Part shown: piece by piece, positions 25,916 to 33,795 of the stretch | Numbering within the stretch: position 1 is the first letter of the stretch | How the letters are laid out: each line of letters starts with the position of its first letter | Assembly (NCBI GenBank): GCA_017545045.1 | Contig: JAFYDA010000036.1 | Coordinates: 1 to 56,547 of the forward strand | Length of the DNA stretch: 56,547 nucleotides | Direction: 5' to 3' | From: Prevotella sp. | GTDB lineage: Bacteria > Bacteroidota > Bacteroidia > Bacteroidales > Bacteroidaceae | Position numbers and translations under genes: made by a program | The notes under the pieces: model-generated | What the model was told of the DNA's origin: nothing | Seen by the model: the letters and a program-made list of their open reading frames with translations, nothing else | Database searches by the model: none

Positions 25916-28900
25916 ATGCCTACAAACTATAGCGAAATGGCCCTTGAGAATACAATTCTTGCTTACCTGAGAGACAAGCAGGGATACGAAGAGGGAACAA
26001 CCAATGACTATGTGAAGGATTACGCTCTGGATACGGAGCGGATAAAGCGTTTCCTGCTTTCTACGCAAAGACAGAAAGTGGAGAATACGGCATGCTTCAG
26101 TAATGCAATATCGGAGCGCAGATTTTTCACAGAGTTGGCTAAGCAGTTAGCTAATCGTGGCGTGACAGATGTGATGCGAAAGGGATTCCGCTTTATATCG
26201 GAACTATTCGACATGTACTATCCATTGCCCTCAGAACTGAATCCTACGGCTCAGGAGCTATATAAGAAAAATATCTTCTGCGTGACGAAGGAGTTGGCAT
26301 ATAGCAAGGAGAATGACAATCGCATAGACCTGATGGTGTCGCTAAATGGTCTGCCTCTGATAACGATGGAACTGAAGAACCATTATACAGGGCAGACGGT
26401 GGAGAATGCCGTGAAGCAATACCAGACAGACCGAGACCCAAAGGATCCCTTGCTTGCTCCAAAGCGTTGTGCCGTACACTTTGCGGTGGATGATGATGAC
26501 ATCAAGATGTGTACTTGGCTATGCGGTAAAGGGTCGTGGTTCCTGCCATTTAATAAAGGCGTAAATGGCGGAGCGGGTAATCCTGTCAATCTGAATGGTG
26601 TGAAGACGGCTTACCTATGGGAAGAAATACTGCAAAAAGAATCGCTGAGTGATATCATCGAGAACTATGCTCAGGTAGTAAAGCGCCTTGACCCAAAGAC
26701 GAACACAGAAAAACAAAGTGTGGTGTGGCCTCGCTATCATCAGCTGGATTGTGTTCGTAAATTGTTGGCAGAGACAAAGGCTAAGGGTGTAGGGCAGCGT
26801 TTCCTGATTCAGCATTCGGCAGGTTCAGGAAAGTCAAATTCCATCACGTGGCTGGCCTATCAGTTGGTGGGACTATTGGATGGAACACAAGCGTTGCTGG
26901 ATAGTGTCATCGTGGTGACAGACCGCGTCAACCTGGATACTCAGATTAAGAACAATATTGTTGCCTTCAAACGCCTGCAGAACTTGGTGGCTTGGGCAGA
27001 TAGTGCCCAGTCGTTGAGAGAGCATTTGGAAAGTGGCAAGAAGATTATCATCACCATTGTGCATAAGTTCCCATTTATCTTGGAGGCTATAGGAACGGAG
27101 CTGAAGCATAAACGATTTGGAATTATTATCGATGAGGCTCATTCGAGTCAGAATGGTTCGCTGAGTGCGAAGATGAATATTGCGTTGAGTGGTAATGCGG
27201 GTGACGATGAAGAAGATTTGGAAGATCGTCTGACGAAAATCATCGAGGGACGAGAGATGGTGAAGAATGCCAACTACTATGCATTCACAGCCACGCCCAA
27301 GAACAAGACGCTACAGATGTTTGGCACAGCCTATCCAAAACCTGATGGTGAGATAGAGCATCGTCCGTTCCATGAATACACCATGAAGCAAGCTATTGAA
27401 GAGGGCTTCATCATGGATGTATTAGCTCACTATACCACATATAACAGCTTCTACAAAATTATCAAGTCTGTGGAAGATGACCCTGAGTTTGACAAGAAGC
27501 AGGCGTCTAAAAAACTGCGTGCTTTTGTGGAATCTCAACCAGAGACGATACAGCAGAAGGCCAGCATCATTGTGGAGCATTTCCACACGCAGGTAATAGA
27601 TAAAGGTAAGGTTGGTGGTCAGGCAAGGGCTATGGTAGTGACAAGCAGCATCTTGCGAGCCATAGAATTCTATTACGAGATCAAGCGTTTGTTGGAAGAG
27701 CGCAAGAGTCCATATAAGGCCATCGTTGCTTTCTCTGGAGCAAAAGAATACGGAGGCAAGAGCGTTACAGAGGCTGACATCAATGGATTCCCCTCAAAGG
27801 ATATAGAGGAGAATATGGAGCATGACCCTTATCGCATATTAGTGGTGGCAGATAAGTTCCAGACTGGCTACGACCAGCCGTTGTTGCATACGATGTATGT
27901 CGATAAGGTGCTGACGGATGTGAAAGCCGTCCAGACACTTTCCCGTCTGAATCGTTGTCATCCCAAGAAACGAGATACCTTTGTGCTGGATTTCTGTAAC
28001 GATGCTGATAGCATTCAACAGAGTTTCCAACGTTTCTATAAGACAACCATTCTTTCTAAGGAAACTGATCCCAACAAACTGAACGACCTGATAGCAGAGG
28101 TTGAGGATGCTAATATCTATACGGAAGAAGAGGTCAAGGAGTTGAATGAGAAGTATTGGTCTGGAGCGTCAAGAGAGACGATTGACCCCATTATCAATTT
28201 GGCTGTTGAGAGGTTCAGGAAACTGGACGATAATGCGAAGATACGCTGTAAGAGTAGCATGAAGAGCTTCTGCCGCACCTATCCATTCATAGCAGCTGTA
28301 ATGCCATTCAAGAGTATTGAGTGGGAGATGCTGAACACCTACTATTCTCTGTTGGTTACAAAGCTGCCAAAGCTGAAGAATGAAGACTTCACAGAGGGAT
28401 TGATAGAGGCTATTGACTTTGACCAATATCGCATTATCAAGAATGAAGAACAGAAAATAGAACTAGAGAATAGGAACTCTGAAATAGACCCGATTCCCGT
28501 AGGTGGCCCCAAAGCACCACAACAGCCAGATATGGCTAAGCTCAGCGATATCTTGGACGAGTTTAACAGCATTAACTGGCAGAATATTGAATTGGCAAAG
28601 AAACAACTCGATGAATTGCCTGAACGGTTGGCTACTGATGTAACCTTTATTAATGCAGCCAAAAACAGCAATAAGGAAACTGCCATGCAGCAATGTGCAA
28701 GTTCGCTGATGATGATTGTAGCACAGATGCTGAGCGAGAATACGGAGTTCTGCAGGAACTATCTGGACAACCCAGATTTCATGAACTTCATCAATCAGCG
28801 GGTGTTTGAGACCGTTTATAAAGGTCTAACTTCCAAACTTCATCATGTAGAAGATGATAGAGAGGTTCGCAACCTGATATTTGATTTGTTACACATGAAT

Positions 28901-29104
28901 CGTGAAATAAGCGATTTGAGTATCCAGGAAAAAGTTATCAAGAGGTTTGGCGAGAAATATGGAGGCATGACGCTCAACGACTGGCGTCATATTATTGAAG
29001 AATATACGCCTATGATTCGTGCAAACGTGAAGGATTTCGCTTCAGAAAAAACAGCTAAAACAATCCAAATGAGTTATCCGATGGCAGCAGAGGATGATTT
29101 ATAG
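25916..29104 (+). CDS. hsdR: type I restriction endonuclease subunit
   Basis: The 1062-residue protein has an N-terminal nuclease of the PD-(D/E)xK type (Asp138 in RIDLMVSL, Glu152 and Lys154 in TMELKN). A superfamily 2 translocase follows, with Walker A SAGSGKSN (about 301-308) and DEAH (406-409). The helical C-terminal domain binds HsdM. It cuts unmodified DNA after ATP-driven translocation. It lies 12 nt after hsdS and completes the hsdMSR operon. The 3' end is followed directly by a 21-bp repeat array. Confidence 0.96.
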   Translation: MPTNYSEMALENTILAYLRDKQGYEEGTTNDYVKDYALDTERIKRFLLSTQRQKVENTACFSNAISERRFFTELAKQLANRGVTDVMRKGFRFISELFDMYYPLPSELNPTAQELYKKNIFCVTKELAYSKENDNRIDLMVSLNGLPLITMELKNHYTGQTVENAVKQYQTDRDPKDPLLAPKRCAVHFAVDDDDIKMCTWLCGKGSWFLPFNKGVNGGAGNPVNLNGVKTAYLWEEILQKESLSDIIENYAQVVKRLDPKTNTEKQSVVWPRYHQLDCVRKLLAETKAKGVGQRFLIQHSAGSGKSNSITWLAYQLVGLLDGTQALLDSVIVVTDRVNLDTQIKNNIVAFKRLQNLVAWADSAQSLREHLESGKKIIITIVHKFPFILEAIGTELKHKRFGIIIDEAHSSQNGSLSAKMNIALSGNAGDDEEDLEDRLTKIIEGREMVKNANYYAFTATPKNKTLQMFGTAYPKPDGEIEHRPFHEYTMKQAIEEGFIMDVLAHYTTYNSFYKIIKSVEDDPEFDKKQASKKLRAFVESQPETIQQKASIIVEHFHTQVIDKGKVGGQARAMVVTSSILRAIEFYYEIKRLLEERKSPYKAIVAFSGAKEYGGKSVTEADINGFPSKDIEENMEHDPYRILVVADKFQTGYDQPLLHTMYVDKVLTDVKAVQTLSRLNRCHPKKRDTFVLDFCNDADSIQQSFQRFYKTTILSKETDPNKLNDLIAEVEDANIYTEEEVKELNEKYWSGASRETIDPIINLAVERFRKLDDNAKIRCKSSMKSFCRTYPFIAAVMPFKSIEWEMLNTYYSLLVTKLPKLKNEDFTEGLIEAIDFDQYRIIKNEEQKIELENRNSEIDPIPVGGPKAPQQPDMAKLSDILDEFNSINWQNIELAKKQLDELPERLATDVTFINAAKNSNKETAMQQCASSLMMIVAQMLSENTEFCRNYLDNPDFMNFINQRVFETVYKGLTSKLHHVEDDREVRNLIFDLLHMNREISDLSIQEKVIKRFGEKYGGMTLNDWRHIIEEYTPMIRANVKDFASEKTAKTIQMSYPMAAEDDL

Positions 29105-29167
29105 TTAAGAGTCTCGAACCCCTGTCAAATTCCTGCCGAACAAATGTAAGTGAAATCAGCCAAAATT

Positions 29168-29293
29168 CTGCGGAGGCGCTACAGATTTCTGCGGAGCCTC
29201 CGCAGTTTTCTGGGGAGCCTCCGCAGTTTTCTGGGGAGCCTCCGCAGAATCACAGGGAGGCTCCGCAGAATTATAGGGAGGCGCTACAGAAAA
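29168..29293. repeat. 21-bp-phased array of palindromic units (array 2)
   Basis: Six units begin at 29168, 29189, 29210, 29231, 29252 and 29273, in exact 21-bp steps. All are type A. The second unit, CTGCGGAGCCTCCGCAG, is a perfect 17-nt palindrome around its central base. The first and last carry the GGAGGCGCTACAG variant seen in array 1. The array fills most of the 255-nt gap between hsdR and the kinase-like gene and stops 12 bp before that gene's promoter. Confidence 0.95.
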
Positions 29294-29305
29294 ATAGCTT
29301 CAAAA

Positions 29306-29337
29306 TTTGGGAATTCGGATTATTCTTCATATCTTTG
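29306..29337 (+). promoter_or_regulatory. promoter of the kinase-like gene
   Basis: TTTG (29306-29309) and TATCTTTG (29330-29337) are separated by exactly 20 bp. Confidence 0.8.
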
Positions 29338-29359
29338 CATCGCAAACGAAAAAACCGTA

Positions 29360-30046
29360 ATGAATGGAGATCACTCTGAACGAATATCACAAGAAGGTGA
29401 ATGCCGAGAAGCAGGCAAGTATGGCCTATTGGATGAAGCATCCGCTGTCGCGCAGCGAGTCCTTGAGGAGATTGAAGCTCTTGCGGGAACAACGGCTTGC
29501 AAGTCAGTCCAACTGGTAAGGCTCAAGAAGTGGGCGCAGGAAAACGAATACTGGTTTGACGACCGCAACGAGTTTGGTGATTTCTTTGACCGCGGGTCAG
29601 AGAATGAAGTTTACCTATCAACTAATGGTAAGGAAATCATCAAACTCAATGATTTTCGCTATTCAGATGATAATCTAACGTCATTTTTCGAGCGTATCAA
29701 GGCACATAACCAGTATTTCCCTGATTGTATCTACCGCATGATAGGCCTTGGCGAGAACTCAGACGGCAAGGTCTGTGCTGTGTTAGTACAAAGGTTTGTT
29801 CATTCTGTTCGTATTGCTACTAAGGAGGAAGTACACGATGAATTCATACGTTTAGGCTTTTATCCAGAGGACAATGGTGAATATTATACCAATGGCCAGC
29901 ACGACATCTTTGATGCTGTTGAAGGTAATGTGTTGATGGGTGACGACGGACATATTTACTTCATTGACACTATCATATACCCATCAGACACGGGCGGCTA
30001 CGAGACCTATTGCAGTCTGTCGCCAAGACATTCAAACTCTAGATAG
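29360..30046 (+). CDS. polyvalent protein kinase-like protein
   Basis: The 228-residue protein has features of the polyvalent kinase family seen in Bacteroidetes mobile elements: a glycine-rich start (FDRGSENEVYLSTNGKEIIKLNDF, with the Lys), a C-terminal YFIDTIIYPSDTGGYETY block and GQHDIFDAVEGNVLMG. I choose the ATG at 29360 because it lies 22 nt after a consensus promoter. The frame is also open back through array 2 to 29150, where it would read as seven-residue repeats. Function is not known to me; such genes often accompany conjugative or defence islands. A second open frame overlaps its first 160 nt. Confidence 0.65.
   Translation: MNGDHSERISQEGECREAGKYGLLDEASAVAQRVLEEIEALAGTTACKSVQLVRLKKWAQENEYWFDDRNEFGDFFDRGSENEVYLSTNGKEIIKLNDFRYSDDNLTSFFERIKAHNQYFPDCIYRMIGLGENSDGKVCAVLVQRFVHSVRIATKEEVHDEFIRLGFYPEDNGEYYTNGQHDIFDAVEGNVLMGDDGHIYFIDTIIYPSDTGGYETYCSLSPRHSNSR
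29364..29519 (+). CDS. short basic open frame inside the kinase-like gene (doubtful)
   Basis: This +1 frame encodes 51 residues from MEITLNEYHKKVNAEKQASM to RLASQSNW. It is rich in Lys, Arg and Leu, looks helical and protein-like, and starts 4 nt after the kinase start. Either it is a real overlapping gene or the kinase begins further downstream. I cannot decide between these from the sequence. Confidence 0.25.
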   Translation: MEITLNEYHKKVNAEKQASMAYWMKHPLSRSESLRRLKLLREQRLASQSNW

Positions 30047-30086
30047 AAATGCCGAAAGCTTAACGGTGTTGCTGTAGCCCGAAAGC

Positions 30087-33000
30087 TTAATACCACTGCA
30101 CGGTGTTGCTGTAGCCTGAGCGCTTGTCGTACTTCAAGGCGTCGGTGAGTGTCGACGCGTTGCAACGGAAGGAGAAATTATAGCTGGCGTATGGTGCCAA
30201 CACGATTGAGCACGTCATATTGAAGCAGTGCAGGTCGCGGCTTAGCGAGGCCGTGGTCATTGAGATTTTCTTGTTCTCGAAGTCGTAACCGCTGGAGAAC
30301 GAGATATTCCATCCTTCACTGAGTCGCAGGTTGCCGCTGATGTTCAGGTTCTGCGTGAACTTATAAGGATAGCGCATGGTGTTGTAGTTGAATTTCTTCT
30401 TGTCGTTATCCTCACGCATGGTGATACCATAGCCGATACTGATGGACCAGGGCAGACTGAACGTCATGTAGCCATCCTCGTCCGTATCGGCCTTGCCAGC
30501 ATTCTCTTTCTTTGCGCTGTGCTTGGCTTTCTCCATTTCCGGGTCTACATTCGACTCTATGTCGTAGTCATCTTCGTCCTCGTCATACTCATTCTCCTTT
30601 TTCTTGTCGTCTTTCTTTTTCGAGACTTTCTCTCCCCTTAGCCATTTGAAGAGGTTGGCCACCTTACTGTTGTCAAGCGTATAGGACAGATTCTGCGACA
30701 TGCCTTGGAAGCGGCCTATCTTTCCCTGCTGCCAGTATGTGGTGTGCTCACTGAGACGGGGCGTGGCACCAACGGAGTCTGCCTCATAGACATAGCTGGC
30801 AAAGGTGGCGCTCAGGTTCAATGTATAGCTCTTGGTAAGCTTCAGTCGCAAGCGTGTGCTCAAGTCACTCCATGGACGGATGTCAGCCGCCATGTTGTAT
30901 GACATGCTGGCACCCAGCTCGTCGATGAGGCTTATTTTCTTCGAGCCAATGGAGTCATCGTCTGTCCGCAGTTTCATTTCCACATTGTTGGAGATGTCGA
31001 GCGACAGGCTACCGGTCATTCCCTTTCCAGGGGGCGTTGCGATGCCTATTTGATAAGGCGAATACTCCACGAGCGTGACATTGCCTTGGGCATCGGTCTT
31101 CTGGTAGGTGTCATAATAACCATAGCGCGATGCGCCGAAGTTTGGCGCATAGCTAAAGCTGAGCGACGGCGTGAAGACGTGGCGGATGGCCTCAATCTTA
31201 TCGCCGAAGAGTTTTCTCGACGGTATGTAGAATCCATAGAGCTTGGTTGATGCCGAGAGGCTGAGGTTCCATTTATAGATATTATAGAATCCGCCAATCG
31301 TATCAACTTTTTCCACCTGCGAATCTTCGTCCCAGTATTTATGCACCTTGTTGAACGATGTGATGTCGTTGAAATTGAACGACGGCGTGAGGTTGAGAAC
31401 ATCGAACAGCGTAAAGCTGGCACTAACGGGGATGGAGTGAGTGATGCCGTTTCTCCAGTCGCGGCGGAAGTTGGAGTGCATCAGCTTATCCTCCTTCGTG
31501 GATATGGAGTTTGAGAACTGTCCCGTGTAGCTCATTGATATTTTCTCATACCACCGTTCCTTGCCCGCCATCTTCTTACGCTTGAAAGGATAGAAACGCG
31601 AGATGGATACATTCAGATCGGGCAGCGTCAGGGCTATCGTTGAGTCGCGCATGTTCTGATTCAGGTTCATGGTCGAGGTCAACGACATGCCGATGCTGGA
31701 GAAATTGGTGCTGTAGGACACTGACGATGTGCGCGTAGACTGCGTCATCGTCTGAGGATTGTACATCGATGTCAGGTTATTCGTCTCATAGCTGGAAGTG
31801 GCAAAGTTGACACTGGCCGACAGGTTGCTGTAGGGATTGGCCTTCGAATCCTGCCTGTGGCTCCACTGCACCTTAAAACTGGTTTCCTTTCTATAGTCAT
31901 CCATATTCTTCTCGCCAGTGACTGAGTTCTGGTAACTGGCATAGAACGATCCACTATACTTATAGCGCTTACGATAGTTGGAAGCAGCAGAAAGTCCCCA
32001 CGATCCCTTGGTGTAGATTTCGCCTATCATCTTCAAGTCCATCTTGTCGCTGATGGCGAAATAATAGCCGCCGTCGCGCAAGTAGAAGCCACGGCTGGTT
32101 TCATCGCCGTATGTCGGCATGATGAATCCGCTGCTGTAGCTCTTGGTAAAGGGGAAGAAGCCATAGGGAATGGCCAATGGCAGCGGCACGTCGCATACCA
32201 CCAGATAGGCAGGTCCGAACACCACGTCCTTGCCCGGGCGCACCTTGGCACGCGACAAGGCGAGATAGAAATCGGGATGAGGCTCGTCGCAGGTTGTGTA
32301 ACGGCCGTGCTGCAAGAACAATTCGCCATTGCCGCCACGCTTCGACAGTTCGCTGGTCAGGAATCCGTCGTCCTGCTGTGTGTACACCTGCGTTATCAGA
32401 CCCTTCTTCGTCTTGAAGTTGAAAGCCATGGTGTCGCTCTCGTATTCATCGCTACCCATCTTAAATACGGGTGTTCCTATCAGGCTGCCATCAAGTGAGT
32501 CTCTTTTGCCAGTGGCATGCACCAGACTGCTGTCGAGAACCATATAGATTTTCTCACTCTTCAAGTCCATATTGGTGTACTCCACATGGGAATCACCATA
32601 AAGGTGAGCCGTGCCCGTCCCAGCCTCGTATGTCAGCGAGTCTTTGGCAGAATACTTCACCGGCGCATCGATACCGTTCTTGCGTTGGCGGTTCAAGCTG
32701 TCGAGCCGCAGCGAGTCGTCTATTACCTTATTATATCTATAGATGGCCAATTCCAGCGAGTCCATCGTCGTGGTGTCGCGTTTCACCTTCGCTGCCGCAT
32801 CGCCGACGGCACGGCCGGCAATCATTGAATCCAACTTTTGTTCAAGCCCCTTCCGACGCTTGAGAGAATCAGCCTCAGAAACGGCGCGAGCCAAAACGGT
32901 TGAATCTGTCACCACCTGTCTCACAGAATCAGCCACAATAGCAGCCAGAGGTGCAGCATCCTGCAATGCCTCTTGCACGGCATCGGGCAACATTTCTTGC

Positions 33001-33188
33001 ACGGTGTCGGGCAATGCATCCTTCACGGCTTCATAAACAGAATCAAGTGGAACGGCATCGTCTTTAGGCAAACCTGCAACGGCCTTTGTCACCTCCCGGT
33101 TTTGATCACGGCGGAGTGACAAAGGCGTACATGCCCACATGAAAATGAAGGCTACGAACATCAATATGATGACCGTATGCTGTTTCAC
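30087..33188 (-). CDS. lptD: LptD-like LPS-assembly outer-membrane protein
   Basis: The 1033-residue protein has a hydrophobic N-terminal signal with a lipobox-like FMWAC (Cys19) and an Asp/Ala-rich linker (about 45-180). An OstA-type periplasmic jelly-roll domain follows (about 185-330; DSLTYEAGTGTAHLYGDSHV, YESDTMAFNFKTKKGLITQV), then a long beta-barrel with many aromatic strand ends, finishing TVQWY. It would insert lipopolysaccharide into the outer leaflet. The start is a GTG at 33188 lying 5 nt after a -7 box; no in-frame ATG precedes the signal. An acidic loop (KKENEYDEDEDDYDIESN) interrupts the barrel and looks unusual. Confidence 0.85.
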   Translation of the reverse strand: MKQHTVIILMFVAFIFMWACTPLSLRRDQNREVTKAVAGLPKDDAVPLDSVYEAVKDALPDTVQEMLPDAVQEALQDAAPLAAIVADSVRQVVTDSTVLARAVSEADSLKRRKGLEQKLDSMIAGRAVGDAAAKVKRDTTTMDSLELAIYRYNKVIDDSLRLDSLNRQRKNGIDAPVKYSAKDSLTYEAGTGTAHLYGDSHVEYTNMDLKSEKIYMVLDSSLVHATGKRDSLDGSLIGTPVFKMGSDEYESDTMAFNFKTKKGLITQVYTQQDDGFLTSELSKRGGNGELFLQHGRYTTCDEPHPDFYLALSRAKVRPGKDVVFGPAYLVVCDVPLPLAIPYGFFPFTKSYSSGFIMPTYGDETSRGFYLRDGGYYFAISDKMDLKMIGEIYTKGSWGLSAASNYRKRYKYSGSFYASYQNSVTGEKNMDDYRKETSFKVQWSHRQDSKANPYSNLSASVNFATSSYETNNLTSMYNPQTMTQSTRTSSVSYSTNFSSIGMSLTSTMNLNQNMRDSTIALTLPDLNVSISRFYPFKRKKMAGKERWYEKISMSYTGQFSNSISTKEDKLMHSNFRRDWRNGITHSIPVSASFTLFDVLNLTPSFNFNDITSFNKVHKYWDEDSQVEKVDTIGGFYNIYKWNLSLSASTKLYGFYIPSRKLFGDKIEAIRHVFTPSLSFSYAPNFGASRYGYYDTYQKTDAQGNVTLVEYSPYQIGIATPPGKGMTGSLSLDISNNVEMKLRTDDDSIGSKKISLIDELGASMSYNMAADIRPWSDLSTRLRLKLTKSYTLNLSATFASYVYEADSVGATPRLSEHTTYWQQGKIGRFQGMSQNLSYTLDNSKVANLFKWLRGEKVSKKKDDKKKENEYDEDEDDYDIESNVDPEMEKAKHSAKKENAGKADTDEDGYMTFSLPWSISIGYGITMREDNDKKKFNYNTMRYPYKFTQNLNISGNLRLSEGWNISFSSGYDFENKKISMTTASLSRDLHCFNMTCSIVLAPYASYNFSFRCNASTLTDALKYDKRSGYSNTVQWY

Positions 33189-33193
33189 GGGTG

Positions 33194-33201
33194 CAAAGGT
33201 A
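33194..33201 (-). promoter_or_regulatory. -7 box of the LptD-like gene
   Basis: The minus strand reads TACCTTTG, CACCC and then the GTG start. The -33 region is only TTT-like. Confidence 0.55.
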
Positions 33202-33208
33202 CAACAAA

Positions 33209-33290
33209 GAATTGAAGAATTAAAGAATGTAAGAATTAAAGTTGTGAAGCCTTGTATTTTTTAACTTTTCATTCCTTCATTTTTCAATTC
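33209..33290. terminator. imperfect inverted repeat, probable terminator of the EF-G/HD operon
   Basis: Two 21-nt AT-rich arms (33209-33229 and 33270-33290) pair with three mismatches. The repeat lies between the HD gene stop and the next minus-strand start. Confidence 0.5.
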
Positions 33291-33297
33291 TTCAACG

Positions 33298-33792
33298 TTA
33301 TTCGAACATTTTTGACCATCCTAAGAATTTCACCACGCCTTCATGACCGAATTTTTCAAGGCTCTGGGCTGCCTCGACAACGGTAAGCACGCGGTCAGGA
33401 CGAGACTTGGAGTAGAACTTGTCGGCATAGCAGACGACCTGCTCCTCTAATTGTTCGGGCTCGTAACCTGGAAGTCCCGTTCCCGTGTGACGCTCGGCAA
33501 CGCGAGCGTGGCGGTCCCAACCTTCGCGGCGCAGGACTTCACCGCCGATAAGACCGTGACGCAGGTAAGGCTCCGTGCCGTGACAATGAATGGACGGGGC
33601 ATCACACCAACGGATGCCGATGTCGTGCAGCATGGCGGCCTCTTCCACGAACTCTCTGTCAATTCGTAGTTCAGGATGGCGGTTACAGATGAGTATACAA
33701 CGGTCGGCGACCTGCCGCGAGTGCTTCAAGAGCAGCCGCCGCAGGTCGTCGTTCTCCGGGTAATACCTTTCGATAATCGATAGGTAGTTCAT
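33298..33792 (-). CDS. HD domain phosphohydrolase
   Basis: The 164-residue protein has the HD metal-binding motif: His24 in LKHSRQVADRC, the His-Asp pair in AAMLHDIGIRW, further His residues (IHCHGTEPYLRHG, ERHTGTG) and a late Asp in VCYADKFYSK. This is the HDIG type that hydrolyses a phosphate ester, often a nucleotide; the substrate is unknown. It follows the EF-G paralogue by 3 nt, so the two are co-transcribed. Confidence 0.88.
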   Translation of the reverse strand: MNYLSIIERYYPENDDLRRLLLKHSRQVADRCILICNRHPELRIDREFVEEAAMLHDIGIRWCDAPSIHCHGTEPYLRHGLIGGEVLRREGWDRHARVAERHTGTGLPGYEPEQLEEQVVCYADKFYSKSRPDRVLTVVEAAQSLEKFGHEGVVKFLGWSKMFE

Positions 33793-33795
33793 TGA

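Noticed and set aside
29150-29359. Upstream start for the kinase-like gene within the repeat array
   Set aside because: A consensus promoter lies at 29306-29337, between this start and the ATG at 29360, and the added part is only repeat-encoded heptads.
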